A DNA stretch of 64,000 bases from Tridacna crocea. Its lineage: Eukaryota > Mollusca > Bivalvia > Cardiida > Cardiidae. Shown here one piece after another: positions 11,401 through 20,790 of this stretch. A model generated the notes under the pieces. It ran no database searches, was not told the DNA's origin, and was given only the letters and a program-made list of their open reading frames with translations. The position numbers and the translations under genes were made by a program. The stretch's first letter is position 1. Every line of letters begins with the position of its first letter. The stretch is taken from contig OX031070.1 of NCBI GenBank assembly GCA_943736015.1, positions 39,920,173-39,984,172 of the forward strand. Reading direction: 5' to 3'.

Positions 11401-14400
11401 TAAATACATGTATATTCAAACTAAACTAAACTATCTAATGACTAAGGTGAAATTTTCTGTACGATCTAGCAAGTTCTTTTTTTTTTCAATAATGTACATT
11501 TTAGGCTTATCAGAAGTTGGTGGTTACAGACAGCTAAAAATAGAGTACATGAATGCAACACCATCAGTCCAGGAGCCCAATAGCACATGCGGGTTACCAC
11601 GTAATGACGCCTTTAGTGTACTTAGTCATCCTGTGACATCAGATAATCCATGGCCCGGCTTGGTCCTACATATACTGTTTGGTTGTTTGTGGTATTTTTG
11701 CTGTGACCAGGTAACATCTTGAAACTTAGTTAGATCTATGCCACCATTCTTAACCCATTACCGAATGACAATATTTTAGACTGGTCCAAATTGAAAGCAC
11801 TTGCAGACGACAAAATCAAAGTGACTGAAAATTTGAAATTTGTTTTGTGACGGTAGAAAACATTGTGGGAAAAGGAGCAAATGCTGGTTACCAGCATTTG
11901 CTCCTTTTCCCACAATGTTTTCTACAGGCTTCTTTCTCAGGGGCGTTAAAAGTAAGGATTGTGTGGTAATGGGTTAAATGTTAAAAATGATAAGAAAAAA
12001 AGAAAACATGTTTTTCTGCATCAAACCTATTCCTTGTTTCATTTTTCAATCGAACACCTAGATCTACATGGTTCAGGACCTTCGCACGTATTCTAGAACT
12101 AGATCTATATCTCTTTGTAATAATTGAAACCCATATCTGTTGATATAAGATTGTTTTGCATATATATGAAAAAGATCGGAGTGAAAGAGTTTTCAAAGTG
12201 CTTCGTACTCTTGTAGATACTATATGTTACACGTAAAATGGCACTTTCTATATAGTTATTGCATGTTTCTTTTTAACCCTTTCCCAAACAATCCCTGGTT
12301 TTTACGACTCTGAGATAGAAGCCTTTTGAAAACATTTGGGAAAAGGAGAAAATGCTGGTAACCAGCATTTTCTCCTTTTCCCACAATGTTTTCTACCCTG
12401 CTGGAAACAAATTTCAGTTTTTGAGGTAACTTTATTTTGTCATCTGCAAGTGCTTTCAATTTGGACCAGTCTCAGATTTTGTTGTTTGGTAAAGAGTTAA
12501 TATTATGCAGACTATAGAAACATTATGAAATTTGTAATAAAGGCTATTTTTTCAAAAAATAGAAAGTCAAATATGTTCATAAATAGGCCAGTCCGGGAAC
12601 TTTCTGTCTGCACCTAGTACTTGCTCTTCATTATCCCAACTAATGCATATCCAGATTAATTATCAGAAGGTTTGATTCGTACCATGTACAGAATAATTAA
12701 CCCTTTATTCCATAGATACTCATTTCTACGCATTGCTTTTAGGAGCCTTTGGAAAACATTGTGGCAAAAGGTGATGAGCAATTTCTCCTTTTGTCACAAT
12801 GTTTTCTATGCTATCAAAAGGTGTCATATACACATAAGAAACGGCTTCATCCTTGCTGTTATTAAGGGTCAATTAGAGATACCATAGAAATGCCTTATGG
12901 AGTAAAGGGTTAAAGAAATGTATAAAGTACTGTTACGTCATAGGTAATTGTCCAGCGTTCTCTTGCTGCCAAATCTCTGTCTCACGCCAAAGGAGGGTCC
13001 CTGGTATCAGGATATCTGAAGATACTACCCATGTTTATAATGGTTTTGCCAGGGATGGCAAGTCGGGCACTTTATCCGGGTCAGTAACTCTTTTCAAATG
13101 AACAAAGTTATTTGTAGTAATTAATCCTTACTAAGCAATGTCTGATGATGTCTATATGTAAATCACATCTTTTCATATGAATTTATGTTGTTGACTATTC
13201 GAAAAACAAGAAAATCACACTTCATCTCAGACCCTGATCAATTTGTCTTTGGTATTTGATGCGAAATTTGCTAGATCTACTCAAAAATGGAGAGACGGGG
13301 TGAGATGACAAACCTCACACTGTATGAGCCGAACACTTTAAAAGTGGCTGCATAATGCAGACTTATGCCTGCAGTTTATCAATAGAACTTTGCTTCTTAC
13401 CTTGCCCTCTACTTTGTTTATCCAGATAATTCTTAATTCAGTTCTAAAATCAAAGTTGAAGACTTCCTGGGTACATATTCACTAACCATTCTTAAGAACG
13501 TTCTTTGTCTTATTCTTCAAGATTTTCTGACAGTGAAAGTAACAGAACTTCTCATTGGCTAAACCAAATGGTTAAGCCAACCAGAAGTTTTGTTACTTTC
13601 ACAATGACTAAATTCTGAAGAATAATACTAAGAACTTTCTTAACCCTTTCCCAAACAAGCCCTGGTTTTTACATGTCTACAGTAAAAGCCTTTTGAAAAC
13701 ACTGTGGGAAAAGGAGAAATTGTCTGTAACGAGCAATTTCTCCTTTTCCCACATTGTTTTCTACCCTTTTTGAGAACTCTCTGCCATTTTCTCAAAATCT
13801 AAAATTGTCCTCTGCAAATTCTTTCAGTTCGGAAGAGTCCAAAATTCTTCGTTTGGGAAAGGGTTAAGAATGGTTGGTGAATACGGACCCTGCTGAAAGA
13901 TTTAGTCCTTCAGCCTCAGCCAATAGAATGGTTAGTGAATACAACTGAAATACCTTTAACATAAATGTATGCGTTTTCTTCTCCATTTCAGACGAGGTTG
14001 CTTGTGTCACTCCGGCAGAATGCATGAAATACTGTGGTAATCCAGTTGGATGTTCAAACATTGCCTATCCTAAATTAGTTCTGGAACTTTTACCCACAGG
14101 TAAACATTAAACATTTGATACAGGGTAGTTCTGTTGGAAGTTGTACGGTTTAGCTCAAAGTTTTGAAAATATAAGTCGTAAACAACCGATTCAACATGAC
14201 AATTCTGATGTCTGACTGTATAAGGTTTCATTTGATAAATCAATATTTCTCTTCATTTCGTACAGATCCTGGGCAGTGCTCGCTTGTTAAAAAGTTCTTG
14301 TTGCGCATCCTTCGAAAATCTCAAATAAGATCTGATGCGTTTATTGCCAGAGTGTGTTTTACTGACACAAATATGGCACTACTATGGAAGTTGGCGAGTG

Positions 14401-17400
14401 AATATCAAAAAATCTCACTTATGTATTGGCATATTTTGATCTACGTCCCCCTCACAATAAACCAATTGTTCGATATTTGATTGATACATGTTCTGACTCA
14501 AACGCTTTAAAATAACATTGTTTCCATAGTTCACTCAAAGTATTAGTATGTAAAACTGTGTACTAACAATTTCTAAATTCATATGAAGTGATAGTGTTTA
14601 ATTTCAATTACCAAAATTATTTAACAGATTTTACATGTTTTTGTCAAGGTGTGAAGTATAATATTGTTTATATGGAATTACTAAAAGTATATACATGTTT
14701 AAAGTCGAAATATTTGATATAACAGTTTTTATATGCAATTATTCAAATTATTTGATATAAAATTGTTTATAAATACTTCATTTGTTTGATTTACTTTTTA
14801 ATTTTTTATGTTCATTTTACAGACATGTAGCAGTGTTTACATGCAGTTGTTCAAACTAATTAACAAACAATACTAAAAGTTTATTTATTCAATACAACTC
14901 TGTTTACATGCATATACAGGTTTACGCGGTTTACTGATGGCCGTTATGCTATCTGCAATTATGAGTTCATTGACATCAATATTCAACAGTGCAAGTACAT
15001 TGTTTACAATGGACTTATGGCCAAAAATACGGAAAACAGCATCAGAAAGAGAACTTCTAATTGTCGGCAGGTGAGGAATATTGTTATATGGCTGGTTACA
15101 TGATCATCACTATGAATTCCTCATTTATTGTGTCAAAAGTCAATTTATTTGTTATGTCAATCTTTCAGATAGAGATCGTATACATTTCTATATTTTTGAA
15201 AGAGATCGTATGCATTTCTATCCAAGAGAACCATGTTTTGACTGTCTGTCTGTCTTGCTTTGTAAGAGGCTTTTTGAAACCTACATCTTGTAAAAAAAAA
15301 AGACTTTTTATTCCATGTGTTTTTGGTGGAGAAACTGTCTCTGCTTGTAATTCTTTCAAAGAAATACTCATGAAGTAATTCTAAAGTGACAGATTTTCGT
15401 GGAGATTGGCTTACATTGTAGACCGTTCCGATTATTTTAATGTTCATTTTTATGGACGTAGCCGAAGTTCGTGAGGAAACGTTCTCCACACAACCTGAGC
15501 AGTATAAAAGCTGTGTGTACAGCGTTTCTTCATCTCACTCCACTTCTGATGCTGTCACTAATTATTTATTATTTTTGCTTGTGAAAATCTATTATTCTTA
15601 GGTACTTAGACTTTAGGAATAACATTTCTTGATGTTAGTAATTGTTAGTAATATTTATATAAGTTGTTGAAACAGTTTTTAGGTCTAGATTACATTTAGA
15701 GCTGGCTTTATTTAGTCAGGACTTACTGTTTAAATTTCTGGCTCCTTCAGCACTCTTTAAACTTGGCGTTGGAACCTTGAGTTAAACTTTGATATTTTCA
15801 ATAAGCCTCTCACATAAATTGTTGTTTAAAGTTTAATTCAGTGATATGTAATGTTAATCTTTATGTATTACTGAGGCCGTTCTCTGCAAAGGACCTAGGC
15901 GTAGATTACATGTAAAATATTAAATTAATGTTTTAAATGGTTAGGGTTGGCTCCTGTAATATTTTGATCCAGATCTTGTCTCCCCCTCCCCTTCCCCTCC
16001 TTTACAATGAATGTTATACTAAATTTATTTTACCAGTAGCTGTCTTTTCCATGAGCAAATCACTACCAGTGACCCTCTTCACGAACATTTCAGGATATTT
16101 ATACTACTGCTTGCTGCCCTAAGTATACTATGGATACCTCTGGTGAAATCCTCGAAGAGTGGGGAACTGTTTAATTACATCCAGGCTGTGCAGGGATATC
16201 TCGGTACACCATTGGGTCCGTCATTTATACTCGCCATCTTTTGGAAAAGAACGAGTGAGCCGGTAAAACATTTTCTTTCAACAATAGTTGTAAGATTAAA
16301 ACTCTTAATCCTGGGTCTGTATTCACCAACCATTCTAAAGAATGATCTTTTGTCATATACTGCAAGATTTTTTTACTGTGAAAGTAACAGAACTTTTGAT
16401 TGGTTAAACCAAATAGTTTAGCCAATCAGAAGTTCTGTTCCTTTCACATTGACAAATTCTGAAGAATAAGACTGAGAACATTCTTGAGAATGGTTGGTGA
16501 ATACAGCCCAGTTCTGGATTCACCTCTTTACCAAATGACAATTTTTTGGGGCTAGTCCAAATTGAAAGCATTCACGGGCGACAGAATGAAAAACTGAAAT
16601 TTGATTTGGAAAGGGTAGAAAACATTGTGGGAAAAGGAGAAAATGCTGGTTACCAGCATTTTACTCCTTTTCCAACAATGTTTTCAATGGCATACTTTCT
16701 CAGAGTCGTTAAAAGTTGGGATTGTATGGTAAAGAGTTAAAAAGTAATGAAATTTCTGATCGGCCAAAACAATGGCTAAAACTGGTTTCATCCAGTCAAA
16801 AATTAGACAATTCTTGAGATAGAAACTATAAGGAATTTTACAAAGAATGGTCTGTGAATCTAACATTTATATGGGATGGATTATGTGTAGTGGCTGTCGT
16901 GGTATGACGCAAAAGCTTGCAGTATTTAGCTTTGCATCACTTAAATATGCCAGCGAAATACTAATCGGAAACAACAAGAGTAGGTTCTTTAATCTGTATT
17001 ACCACCATGTAATTGTAAGGGCCAGTGTCCGTTGTCTTTGAATTCAGTTTTGTTTGTTCCATCAACTGGCTGATGAAGATAAAACATGACTTTATCTGAA
17101 TTATTCATTTCATGTTTTTAGGCTATTTTCTGGTCTCTGGTGATCGGTCATGTTTGTGGTGTTATCCGGATGGCCATGGACTTTTCAATGCCCCCGCCTG
17201 GATGCGGGGAACCAGAAAGACAACCTGCGGTACTGTATAAAGTCCACTACACGTACTTCGGGATAATGTCGTTCATCATCACCAGTATCAGCATTGTAAT
17301 CATCAGTTTAATGACTAAACCAGACAGTCGAAATTTGCAGGTTAATTTTTCTGTCATTATTGTTCAATCTAAATAATCTGTGTAAACCTTTACAATATCT

Positions 17401-20400
17401 TGCATCACGCAATTTCTTCTTTTCCCATTGTTTTTATCCATATCTTTCAAGAGTTTTGAAATGATAAAATGAAATAAGTGTGCGCCCTTTCTTTCAAATA
17501 TTGCTTTCTTCTTAACCCTTTGCCAAAGGAAAAAATTTTGGGCTTGTCCAAATGGAAAGCATTTGCAGACAACAAAATAAAATTGACTGAAAATTTGAAA
17601 TTTGTTTTATGCAGGGTAGAAAACATAGTGGGAAAAGGAGAAAATGCTGGTTATCAGCATTTTCTCCTTTTCCCACAATGTTTTCTACAGGCTTTCTTCT
17701 CAGGGTCGACAGAAATAGGGATTGTGTGGTAATGGGTTAATTGGTGAAAAGAGAGGAGAAAATGTCATAGTGATATTGGACTTTACTGTCAAAGAGAGTC
17801 AAAAGTGCAGTTTCAAAACCATTATTGTAATACTTAGTATGTTTATGAATTTCTCAAAAATCGGATGTATCCAGCATTTTGCTGTTTGATCCTCATCTAT
17901 AGTTTCCACAAAACAAGTTTTCGCTTGTGTTGTGGGATTAACCCATTACCACACAATCCCTACTTTTGACGCCCCTGAGAAAGAGGCCTTTTGAAAACAC
18001 TGTTGGAAAAGGAGAAAATGCTGGTAACCAGCATTTTCTCCTTTTCCCACAGTGTTTTCTACCCTTCCCCGAATAAATTTCAATTTTTCAGTCACCTTTA
18101 TTTCGTCATCTGCAAATGCTTTCAATTTGAACCAGTCTAAAATTTTGTCGTGTGGTAAAGAGTTAAATGAGCTCTTTGGAGACATTGATGATTCCATATC
18201 TTTGAAGAGAATTACGCCATGTACAACTTTATTTTGCTTTTGTAGGGGCTAACATGGTGGACAAGGGAGGACCTGGAAACAAATATAGAGACAAATTCTC
18301 ATAGCATAGCATCGGGCCTACAGCCCATAGAAGGTAGAGAGAAAGAGAGGTGGAGGATCTTTTCCTAACTGCTTTTTTTTTTTCCGCCCGACGAAAAGGC
18401 GTCAGAGGATATGGTATTTAGTAGACGTCCGTCATTCCATCTGTCCATCTGTCCTTCCTTTGCTCCCTCTTTTCCGTAGCATAACTCAAAAACTATTGTG
18501 TGAAGTAAACATGAAACTTTAAAAAATGGATAGATATCATCTAGGAGAAATTCGGCACAAAAGAATCATAACTATTGATTACATAATTCATAAGAAATTT
18601 CCTGTTGTATTTTTCTCACTTATATTATGTCCAGAGCATAAAATTGAATACTATACAAGATATAAACATGATTTAACTTCAAAAGTTAATAGATGACTTT
18701 AAGGAGAAGTACAACGTATAAGAACAACAACTGTCAGCATCATAATCTAGGAGTTATTGCCCTTTGCTTTCATATTTAGCTCTTTACCAAACGACAAAAC
18801 TTTGGACTGGTTCATATTAAAAGCACTTGCAGACAACGAAATAAACCAAACTCAAAAAAAATGAAATTTGTTTCCAGCAGGGTAGAAAACATTGTGGGAA
18901 AAGGAGAAAATGCTGGTAACCAGAATTTTCTCCTTTTCTTACAATGTTTTCAAAAGCCTTCTTTCTCAGGGTCATCAAAAACCAGGGATTGTTTGGCAAA
19001 GGGTTAAATTATGCCCTGAGCATTTCCCAAAAAAGTATTTTTAAGTGTGAACATGAAAATTCTCGAGTGGATGAAGTACAATGCACCCGAACCATAACTC
19101 TTGATTGCATAATGTAGCCATTATTTCCATTTTGTTCCAACTTTAATTTTGTCTATAGTATAACTAGAAAATTACATGAGATATCAATATGAAAAGTCAC
19201 AGGTTGATAAATGACATTAAGAAGAAGTAAAGAACCATAACTTTCAGTACCATGATTTTGGAGTTATTGTCCTTTGTTGTTTTTCATAGTTAAATTTTGT
19301 CCTCAGTACAATGAAAATATTATACAAGTTTTTAGAGTGAGACTCCAGAGATAGGTGATTTTTTTTTTTTTTCACTAGAAGTGAAATACAATGATTTTAA
19401 AGTTTTGTCCCTTTACTGATTTTTTAGTAGCAAAATTTCTTTGGATCATGACTCAAGCAGCATATACCTCACATCTGACTAGTTGTCTTTGTGTAGGAGT
19501 GCAGTACACAAGAATGATGCCTCTTCCATCACTAATCTTTCATGTATTGCTCTTTGTTATTTTTCAGAGGGTTTTTTTTTTTTTGGTCTGGTTTCATATG
19601 TGTTTGCACTTTACAGCTATATAAGAAAGGTGTACCAGAATGAAATTTTACATTCGGCAGGGGATGGCTATGCCAACATGTCTTATACATGTATTCTTTT
19701 CCTCCTAAATTACCATCACTTACAGTCAGTAACTGTAAGTATCTTGTACAGCTCGTTTACTGACGACTTTTGTGACCCAAAGTACAAAAAACGCTATGTT
19801 CATGAGATCTAATGAGTGTAAACTGTGGGGAATAAATTGTATCATAGTTGTAAAATGTTGGAATGAATTGGATTGCTTAATTAACCCTTTCCCAAACGAC
19901 AAACTTTTGGACTGGACCAAATTGAAAGCATTTGCAGACAACAATTCAACTCTTGCTGAAAAGATGATTTCTGTCTATGATAGGGTAGAAAACATTGTGG
20001 GAAAAGGAGAAAATGCTGGTTACCAGTATTTTCTCCTTTTCCCACAATGTTTTCAAAAGGCTACTATTCCAGACCCATAAAAACCAGGGATTGTTTGGGA
20101 AAGGGTTAAGATGATGTGGTGGCCATTATACAGAAGTTTTATCAATCTGATTTGCTGGAACTAACAAAACCATGTTCTTTTGATTAGAGATTCAATAAAA
20201 TAGTGAGGCTTCACAAATCGGGCCTGCTACCATTAGGTTTTGTTGTTATTAGTATTAACCAATTACCACACAATCCCTACTTTCGACACCCCTGAGAAAG
20301 AAGCCTTTTGAAAACACTGTGGAAAAAGGAGAAAATGCTGGTAACCAGCATTTTCTCCTTTGCACACAGTGTTTTCTACCCTTCCTAGAACAAATTTCAA

Positions 20401-20790
20401 TTTTTCAGTCACCTTTATTATGTCGTCTGCAAATGCTTTCAATTTGAACCAGTCTAATATTTTGTCGTTTGGTAATGAGCGAATTGTTTGAAATGTGCGC
20501 ATCTTGTTACAAGTAGTGTTTGTTTCCTTTATTTTCAAGATAATGAGGACTCCATGGCAGAAAATGAAGAAACCAAAGAAAACCTTCCTAGAAGGAATGG
20601 ATTCCAGAAGTGGGTGTGTCACTTGTGTGGAATACCGGAAGTGAACAAGCGGTCCAAACCAAGACCGGAAATAGAAACTATCATTAAAGAACGCTACTTA
20701 AAAGAAAACCCCTTTTGGAAAACTGTTCTAGATATTAATGCATTCTTTGGTGTATTGGTGGTTGTTTTTCTACTTGGTTATTTTCATTAA
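2362..20790 (+). CDS. SLC5A9-like: SLC5-family sodium/sugar cotransporter, SGLT4/SGLT1-like, 15 exons
   Basis: Fifteen exons with GT/AG borders join without a frame break into 645 residues, the usual length for SGLT proteins. The family imports sugars (or inositol) across the plasma membrane with Na+, using about 14 transmembrane helices. Signatures in order: [12 protein letters not shown] (40-51), SNIGSEHF (59-66), the IYTDTLQ loop (183-189), [25 protein letters not shown] (266-277), SGYLK (to 298), [12 protein letters not shown] (368-379), YIQ (432-434), AIFWKR, LTWWTR near 535-540 and a last helix ending GYFH. Against remembered human SGLT1 numbering, sugar-site residues N78, H83, E102, Y290, K321 and Q457 match N60, H65, E84, Y267, K298 and Q434; W291 is Phe268. 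[10 protein letters not shown] and LTWWTR favour SGLT4 (SLC5A9), while SEHF resembles the SMIT inositol carriers, so the substrate is uncertain. The start has context gccaagATGg. Introns are full of MITEs; none breaks an exon. Confidence 0.95.
2988..3179. mobile_element. Palindromic MITE, family D
   Basis: Ends GGTCTGTATTCACCGACC and its complement. The centre is a long palindrome containing GTGAAAGTAACAGAACGT, TTGGCTAAACC and their complements. Confidence 0.85.
3386..3457 (+). CDS. SLC5A9-like: SLC5 exon 2 (residues 28-51)
   Basis: Acceptor tttttttcag, donor gtaagt, phase 0 on both sides. Encodes the conserved [12 protein letters not shown] turn that leads into the Na+/sugar-site helix. Confidence 0.95.
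4081..4240. repeat. Inverted and direct repeat cluster
   Basis: GTGAACACCATCGGTAATAT occurs twice directly (near 4094 and 4156) and once inverted (near 4200), making a foldable unit just before SLC5 exon 3. Confidence 0.6.
4280..4384 (+). CDS. SLC5A9-like: SLC5 exon 3 (residues 52-86), sugar-site helix
   Basis: Encodes [21 protein letters not shown]60, H65 and E84 match sugar-binding residues of SGLT1. Glu64 sits where SGLT1 has Gly (SGSGHF-type versus SEHF). Donor gtgagt. Confidence 0.95.
4558..4789 (-). mobile_element. piggyBac-type MITE, family A
   Basis: TTAA at both ends; internal GGAAGG insertion in one palindrome arm. Confidence 0.85.
4800..5135 (-). mobile_element. tRNA-derived SINE
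   Basis: On the minus strand, box A-like TGGCTCAGTGGTGAGCG and box B GTTCGATACCC lie in the head. The tail complement, CTCTCTCGATTCTGCTTCC, is shared with the SINE at 11213. Read from the head near 5130 down to the tail near 4800. Confidence 0.75.
5453..5512 (+). CDS. SLC5A9-like: SLC5 exon 4 (residues 87-106)
   Basis: Short helix exon, [20 protein letters not shown], phase 0 on both sides. It matches the LGWLFVPIYI segment of SGLTs. Confidence 0.92.
5540..5741 (+). mobile_element. piggyBac-type MITE, family A, short arm deleted
   Basis: Palindrome centre GGTATAACC; about 25 bp of the short arm is missing. Confidence 0.75.
6032..6268. mobile_element. Long palindromic element, unclassified
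   Basis: Arms GTATAGTGGCATTA and TAATGCCACCATACTATAG, then inner TTTCTTGGAAATTTCATCTT pairing with AAGATAAAATTTCCAGG. Imperfect hairpin over about 230 bp. Confidence 0.6.
6350..6578 (+). mobile_element. piggyBac-type MITE, family A
   Basis: TTAA on both sides; one arm has GCCGG where the other gives CCAGC. Confidence 0.9.
6715..6819 (+). CDS. SLC5A9-like: SLC5 exon 5 (residues 107-141)
   Basis: Encodes [20 protein letters not shown] and the next helix, to TKLA. The TMPEY and KRFGG motifs are intact. Confidence 0.95.
7051..7087 (+). mobile_element. Left piece of a family A MITE split by an insertion
   Basis: TTAAACCTTTACCACACAAT then CCCAGCTTTTGACGACC, cut off there. The rest resumes at 8969. 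Confidence 0.8.
7321..8191. mobile_element. Foldback-type element with minisatellite arms
   Basis: Flanked by direct repeat GGTCGAAAA (7312-7320 and 8192-8200). Ends are inverted: GGTATCAAGACATTTGCCCC against the complement GGGTCTAGGACATTTTCCCC. The left arm (to about 7640) is an irregular array of GGACATCTGCCCCC; the right arm (from about 7990) is its complement. The spacer has no gene. Confidence 0.7.
8769..8824. repeat. Hairpin inside the hAT-like element
   Basis: GCAAAACTGTTGTAAGTGCC against GGCACTTACAGTAGTTTTGC with a short AT loop. Confidence 0.7.
8969..9159 (+). mobile_element. Right piece of the split family A MITE
   Basis: Begins GACCCTGAAAAAGAAGTC, contains the palindrome, and ends GGTAATGAGTGAA. 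Confidence 0.8.
9337..9442 (+). CDS. SLC5A9-like: SLC5 exon 6 (residues 142-177)
   Basis: Reads [20 protein letters not shown]. The Asp of the usual KISAD-IF segment (SGLT1 D161 from memory) is Ser143 here. Ends with one extra base, donor gtaggt. Confidence 0.94.
9535..9762 (+). mobile_element. piggyBac-type MITE, family C
   Basis: CTTTCCCAAACAAGCC start; apex TTGCTCGTAATGAG; both TTAA present. Confidence 0.9.
9763..10617. other. Intron sequence, nothing recognised
   Basis: AT-rich intron 6 sequence of the SLC5 gene with no repeat family or exon that I can identify. Confidence 0.4.
10618..10820 (+). mobile_element. piggyBac-type MITE, family B, left end lost
   Basis: Clear palindrome with apex GCTCGTTACGAGC; right end GGGGTAAAGGGTTAA. 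Ends 35 bp before SLC5 exon 7. Confidence 0.85.
10856..10936 (+). CDS. SLC5A9-like: SLC5 exon 7 (residues 177-204)
   Basis: Encodes [20 protein letters not shown] and SVVLASM. Acceptor ttacag, donor gtatgt. Decayed tandem copies of this exon follow at 11020 and about 11168. Confidence 0.95.
11020..11102 (+). pseudogene. Decayed tandem copy 1 of SLC5 exon 7
   Basis: Starts 164 bp after the real exon 7. The acceptor-like tag, GTAGTTTGG, GCCATTATCTACACA, a later TTTCATGGTCCTGGCACC and GAGTATGT align base by base with exon 7 and its donor. The following intron (CTTTTCT, GGTGGC) aligns too. The frame meets a stop after about 15 codons and several changes hit conserved residues, so it is not usable as an exon. 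Confidence 0.8.
11165..11200 (+). pseudogene. Fragment of a third copy of SLC5 exon 7
   Basis: GCTTTAGCCACCATCATCTA plus CGGCTACACA resembles the exon 7 start (GGTTTGGCAGCCGTCATCTA). It lies about 150 bp after copy 1 and stops where a SINE begins. Confidence 0.5.
11205..11418 (+). mobile_element. tRNA-derived SINE
   Basis: Head with TTGTGAGGTAGAGCGTCGG and box B GAGTTCGATACCC; tail GGAAGCAGAATCGAGAGAGA, ending AATAAAT. It cuts into the third exon 7 ghost. Confidence 0.8.
11505..11710 (+). CDS. SLC5A9-like: SLC5 exon 8 (residues 204-272)
   Basis: Covers the extracellular loop with possible N-glycosylation sites N220 (NAT) and N229 (NST), then [20 protein letters not shown]. Tyr267 of the sugar site is kept; the following Trp of SGLTs is Phe268. 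Confidence 0.95.
11750..11977 (-). mobile_element. piggyBac-type MITE, family A, 73-bp perfect palindrome
   Basis: The palindrome 11853-11925 is perfect around one central base. It carries GAGCAAATG in one arm and CATTTGCTC in the other, a paired change relative to the usual GAGAAAATG and CATTTTCTC. Confidence 0.93.
12273..12500 (+). mobile_element. piggyBac-type MITE, family A
   Basis: Starts TTAACCCTTTCCCAAACAAT, ends GGTAAAGAGTTAA. Confidence 0.92.
12697..12913 (+). mobile_element. piggyBac-type MITE, family B, palindrome partly deleted
   Basis: TTAACCCTTTATTCCATAGA start; one palindrome arm has lost its inner half. Ends 30 bp before SLC5 exon 9. Confidence 0.85.
12944..13079 (+). CDS. 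SLC5A9-like: SLC5 exon 9 (residues 273-318)
   Basis: Encodes [23 protein letters not shown] with Lys298, and [15 protein letters not shown]. Donor gtcagt after one base of a split Asp codon. Confidence 0.95.
13469..13890. mobile_element. Family D palindromic MITE interrupted by a family C MITE
   Basis: GGGTACATATTCACTAACC on the left and GGTTGGTGAATACGGACCC on the right. The internal TTAA before GAATGGTTGG received the family C copy. Confidence 0.88.
13640..13867 (+). mobile_element. piggyBac-type MITE, family C, nested in family D
   Basis: Flanked by TTAA on both sides at a point where other family D copies have a single TTAA (CATTCTTAAGAATGG). Confidence 0.93.
13992..14099 (+). CDS. SLC5A9-like: SLC5 exon 10 (residues 318-354)
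   Basis: Cysteine-rich outer loop [20 protein letters not shown] followed by [16 protein letters not shown], a hallmark of SGLT and SMIT proteins. Confidence 0.95.
14100..14919. other. AT-rich SLC5 intron 10
   Basis: Poly-AT intron sequence; no repeat family or exon recognised. Confidence 0.5.
14920..15070 (+). CDS. SLC5A9-like: SLC5 exon 11 (residues 354-404), Na+ site
   Basis: Encodes [20 protein letters not shown] (354-373), containing the serines that coordinate the conserved Na2 sodium, then [13 protein letters not shown]. Confidence 0.96.
15071..16093. other. SLC5 intron 11 with a promoter-like stretch
   Basis: Holds GAGCAGTATAAAAGCTGTG near 15498, a TATA-box-like motif followed by TTCTTCATCTCACTCC. 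It may be a remnant of an old element end, but no paired repeat or coding part is seen. Confidence 0.25.
16094..16262 (+). CDS. SLC5A9-like: SLC5 exon 12 (residues 404-460)
   Basis: Encodes [18 protein letters not shown] with Gln434 (SGLT1 Q457, sugar selectivity) and [12 protein letters not shown]. Donor gtaaaa is weak but in phase. Confidence 0.95.
16313..16509. mobile_element. Palindromic MITE, family D
   Basis: GGGTCTGTATTCACCAACC to GGTTGGTGAATACAGCCC; central TTTAGCCAATCAGAAGTTCT. Confidence 0.9.
16522..16740 (-). mobile_element. piggyBac-type MITE, family A
   Basis: Left TTAA decayed (ACCTCTTTACC); right GGTAAAGAGTTAA. Begins 13 bp after the family D copy. Confidence 0.85.
16741..17121. 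other. SLC5 intron 12, nothing recognised
   Basis: No repeat or exon identified. Confidence 0.4.
17122..17340 (+). CDS. SLC5A9-like: SLC5 exon 13 (residues 461-533)
   Basis: Two helices ([39 protein letters not shown]) around the loop [20 protein letters not shown], which resembles SLC5A9. Confidence 0.95.
17512..17740 (-). mobile_element. piggyBac-type MITE, family A
   Basis: TTAACCCTTTGCCAAAGG to GTGGTAATGGGTTAA; near-perfect palindrome. Confidence 0.92.
17938..18166 (+). mobile_element. piggyBac-type MITE, family A
   Basis: TTAACCCATTACCACACAAT start; arms use the CACTG/CAGTG variant pair. Ends 79 bp before SLC5 exon 14. Confidence 0.93.
18246..18333 (+). CDS. SLC5A9-like: SLC5 exon 14 (residues 534-563)
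   Basis: GLTWWTRED followed by an acidic cytosolic linker. Acceptor tttgtag, donor gtagag. Confidence 0.88.
18376..19660. repeat. Family E repeat, diverged
   Basis: CCGCCCGACGAAAAGGCG then a GTCCGTC-rich start and spaced units with CCATAACT, GAGTTATTGCCCTTTG and TTTGTC, like the homogeneous array at 34833. Interrupted by a MITE at 18776. Confidence 0.55.
18776..19007 (-). mobile_element. piggyBac-type MITE, family A
   Basis: Inserted in the family E repeat; left end TTTAGCTCTTTACC (decayed TTAA), right GGCAAAGGGTTAA. Confidence 0.87.
19881..20108 (-). mobile_element. piggyBac-type MITE, family A (AAAAGATGATTTCTG subtype)
   Basis: TTAA at both ends; the long arm carries GATGATTTCTGTCTATGA, a subtype also seen at 31274, 47840 and 49498. 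Confidence 0.92.
20255..20483 (+). mobile_element. piggyBac-type MITE, family A
   Basis: TTAACCAATTACCACACAAT start; CACTG/CAGTG arm variant. Ends 56 bp before the last SLC5 exon. Confidence 0.9.
20540..20790 (+). CDS. SLC5A9-like: SLC5 exon 15, C-terminus (residues 563-645)
   Basis: Acidic linker, [10 protein letters not shown], then [20 protein letters not shown] and a final helix ending in HFY-type residues (GYFH) before TAA. This matches the 'EEKPLWRTVLNVN' plus last-helix ending of SGLTs. Confidence 0.95.
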
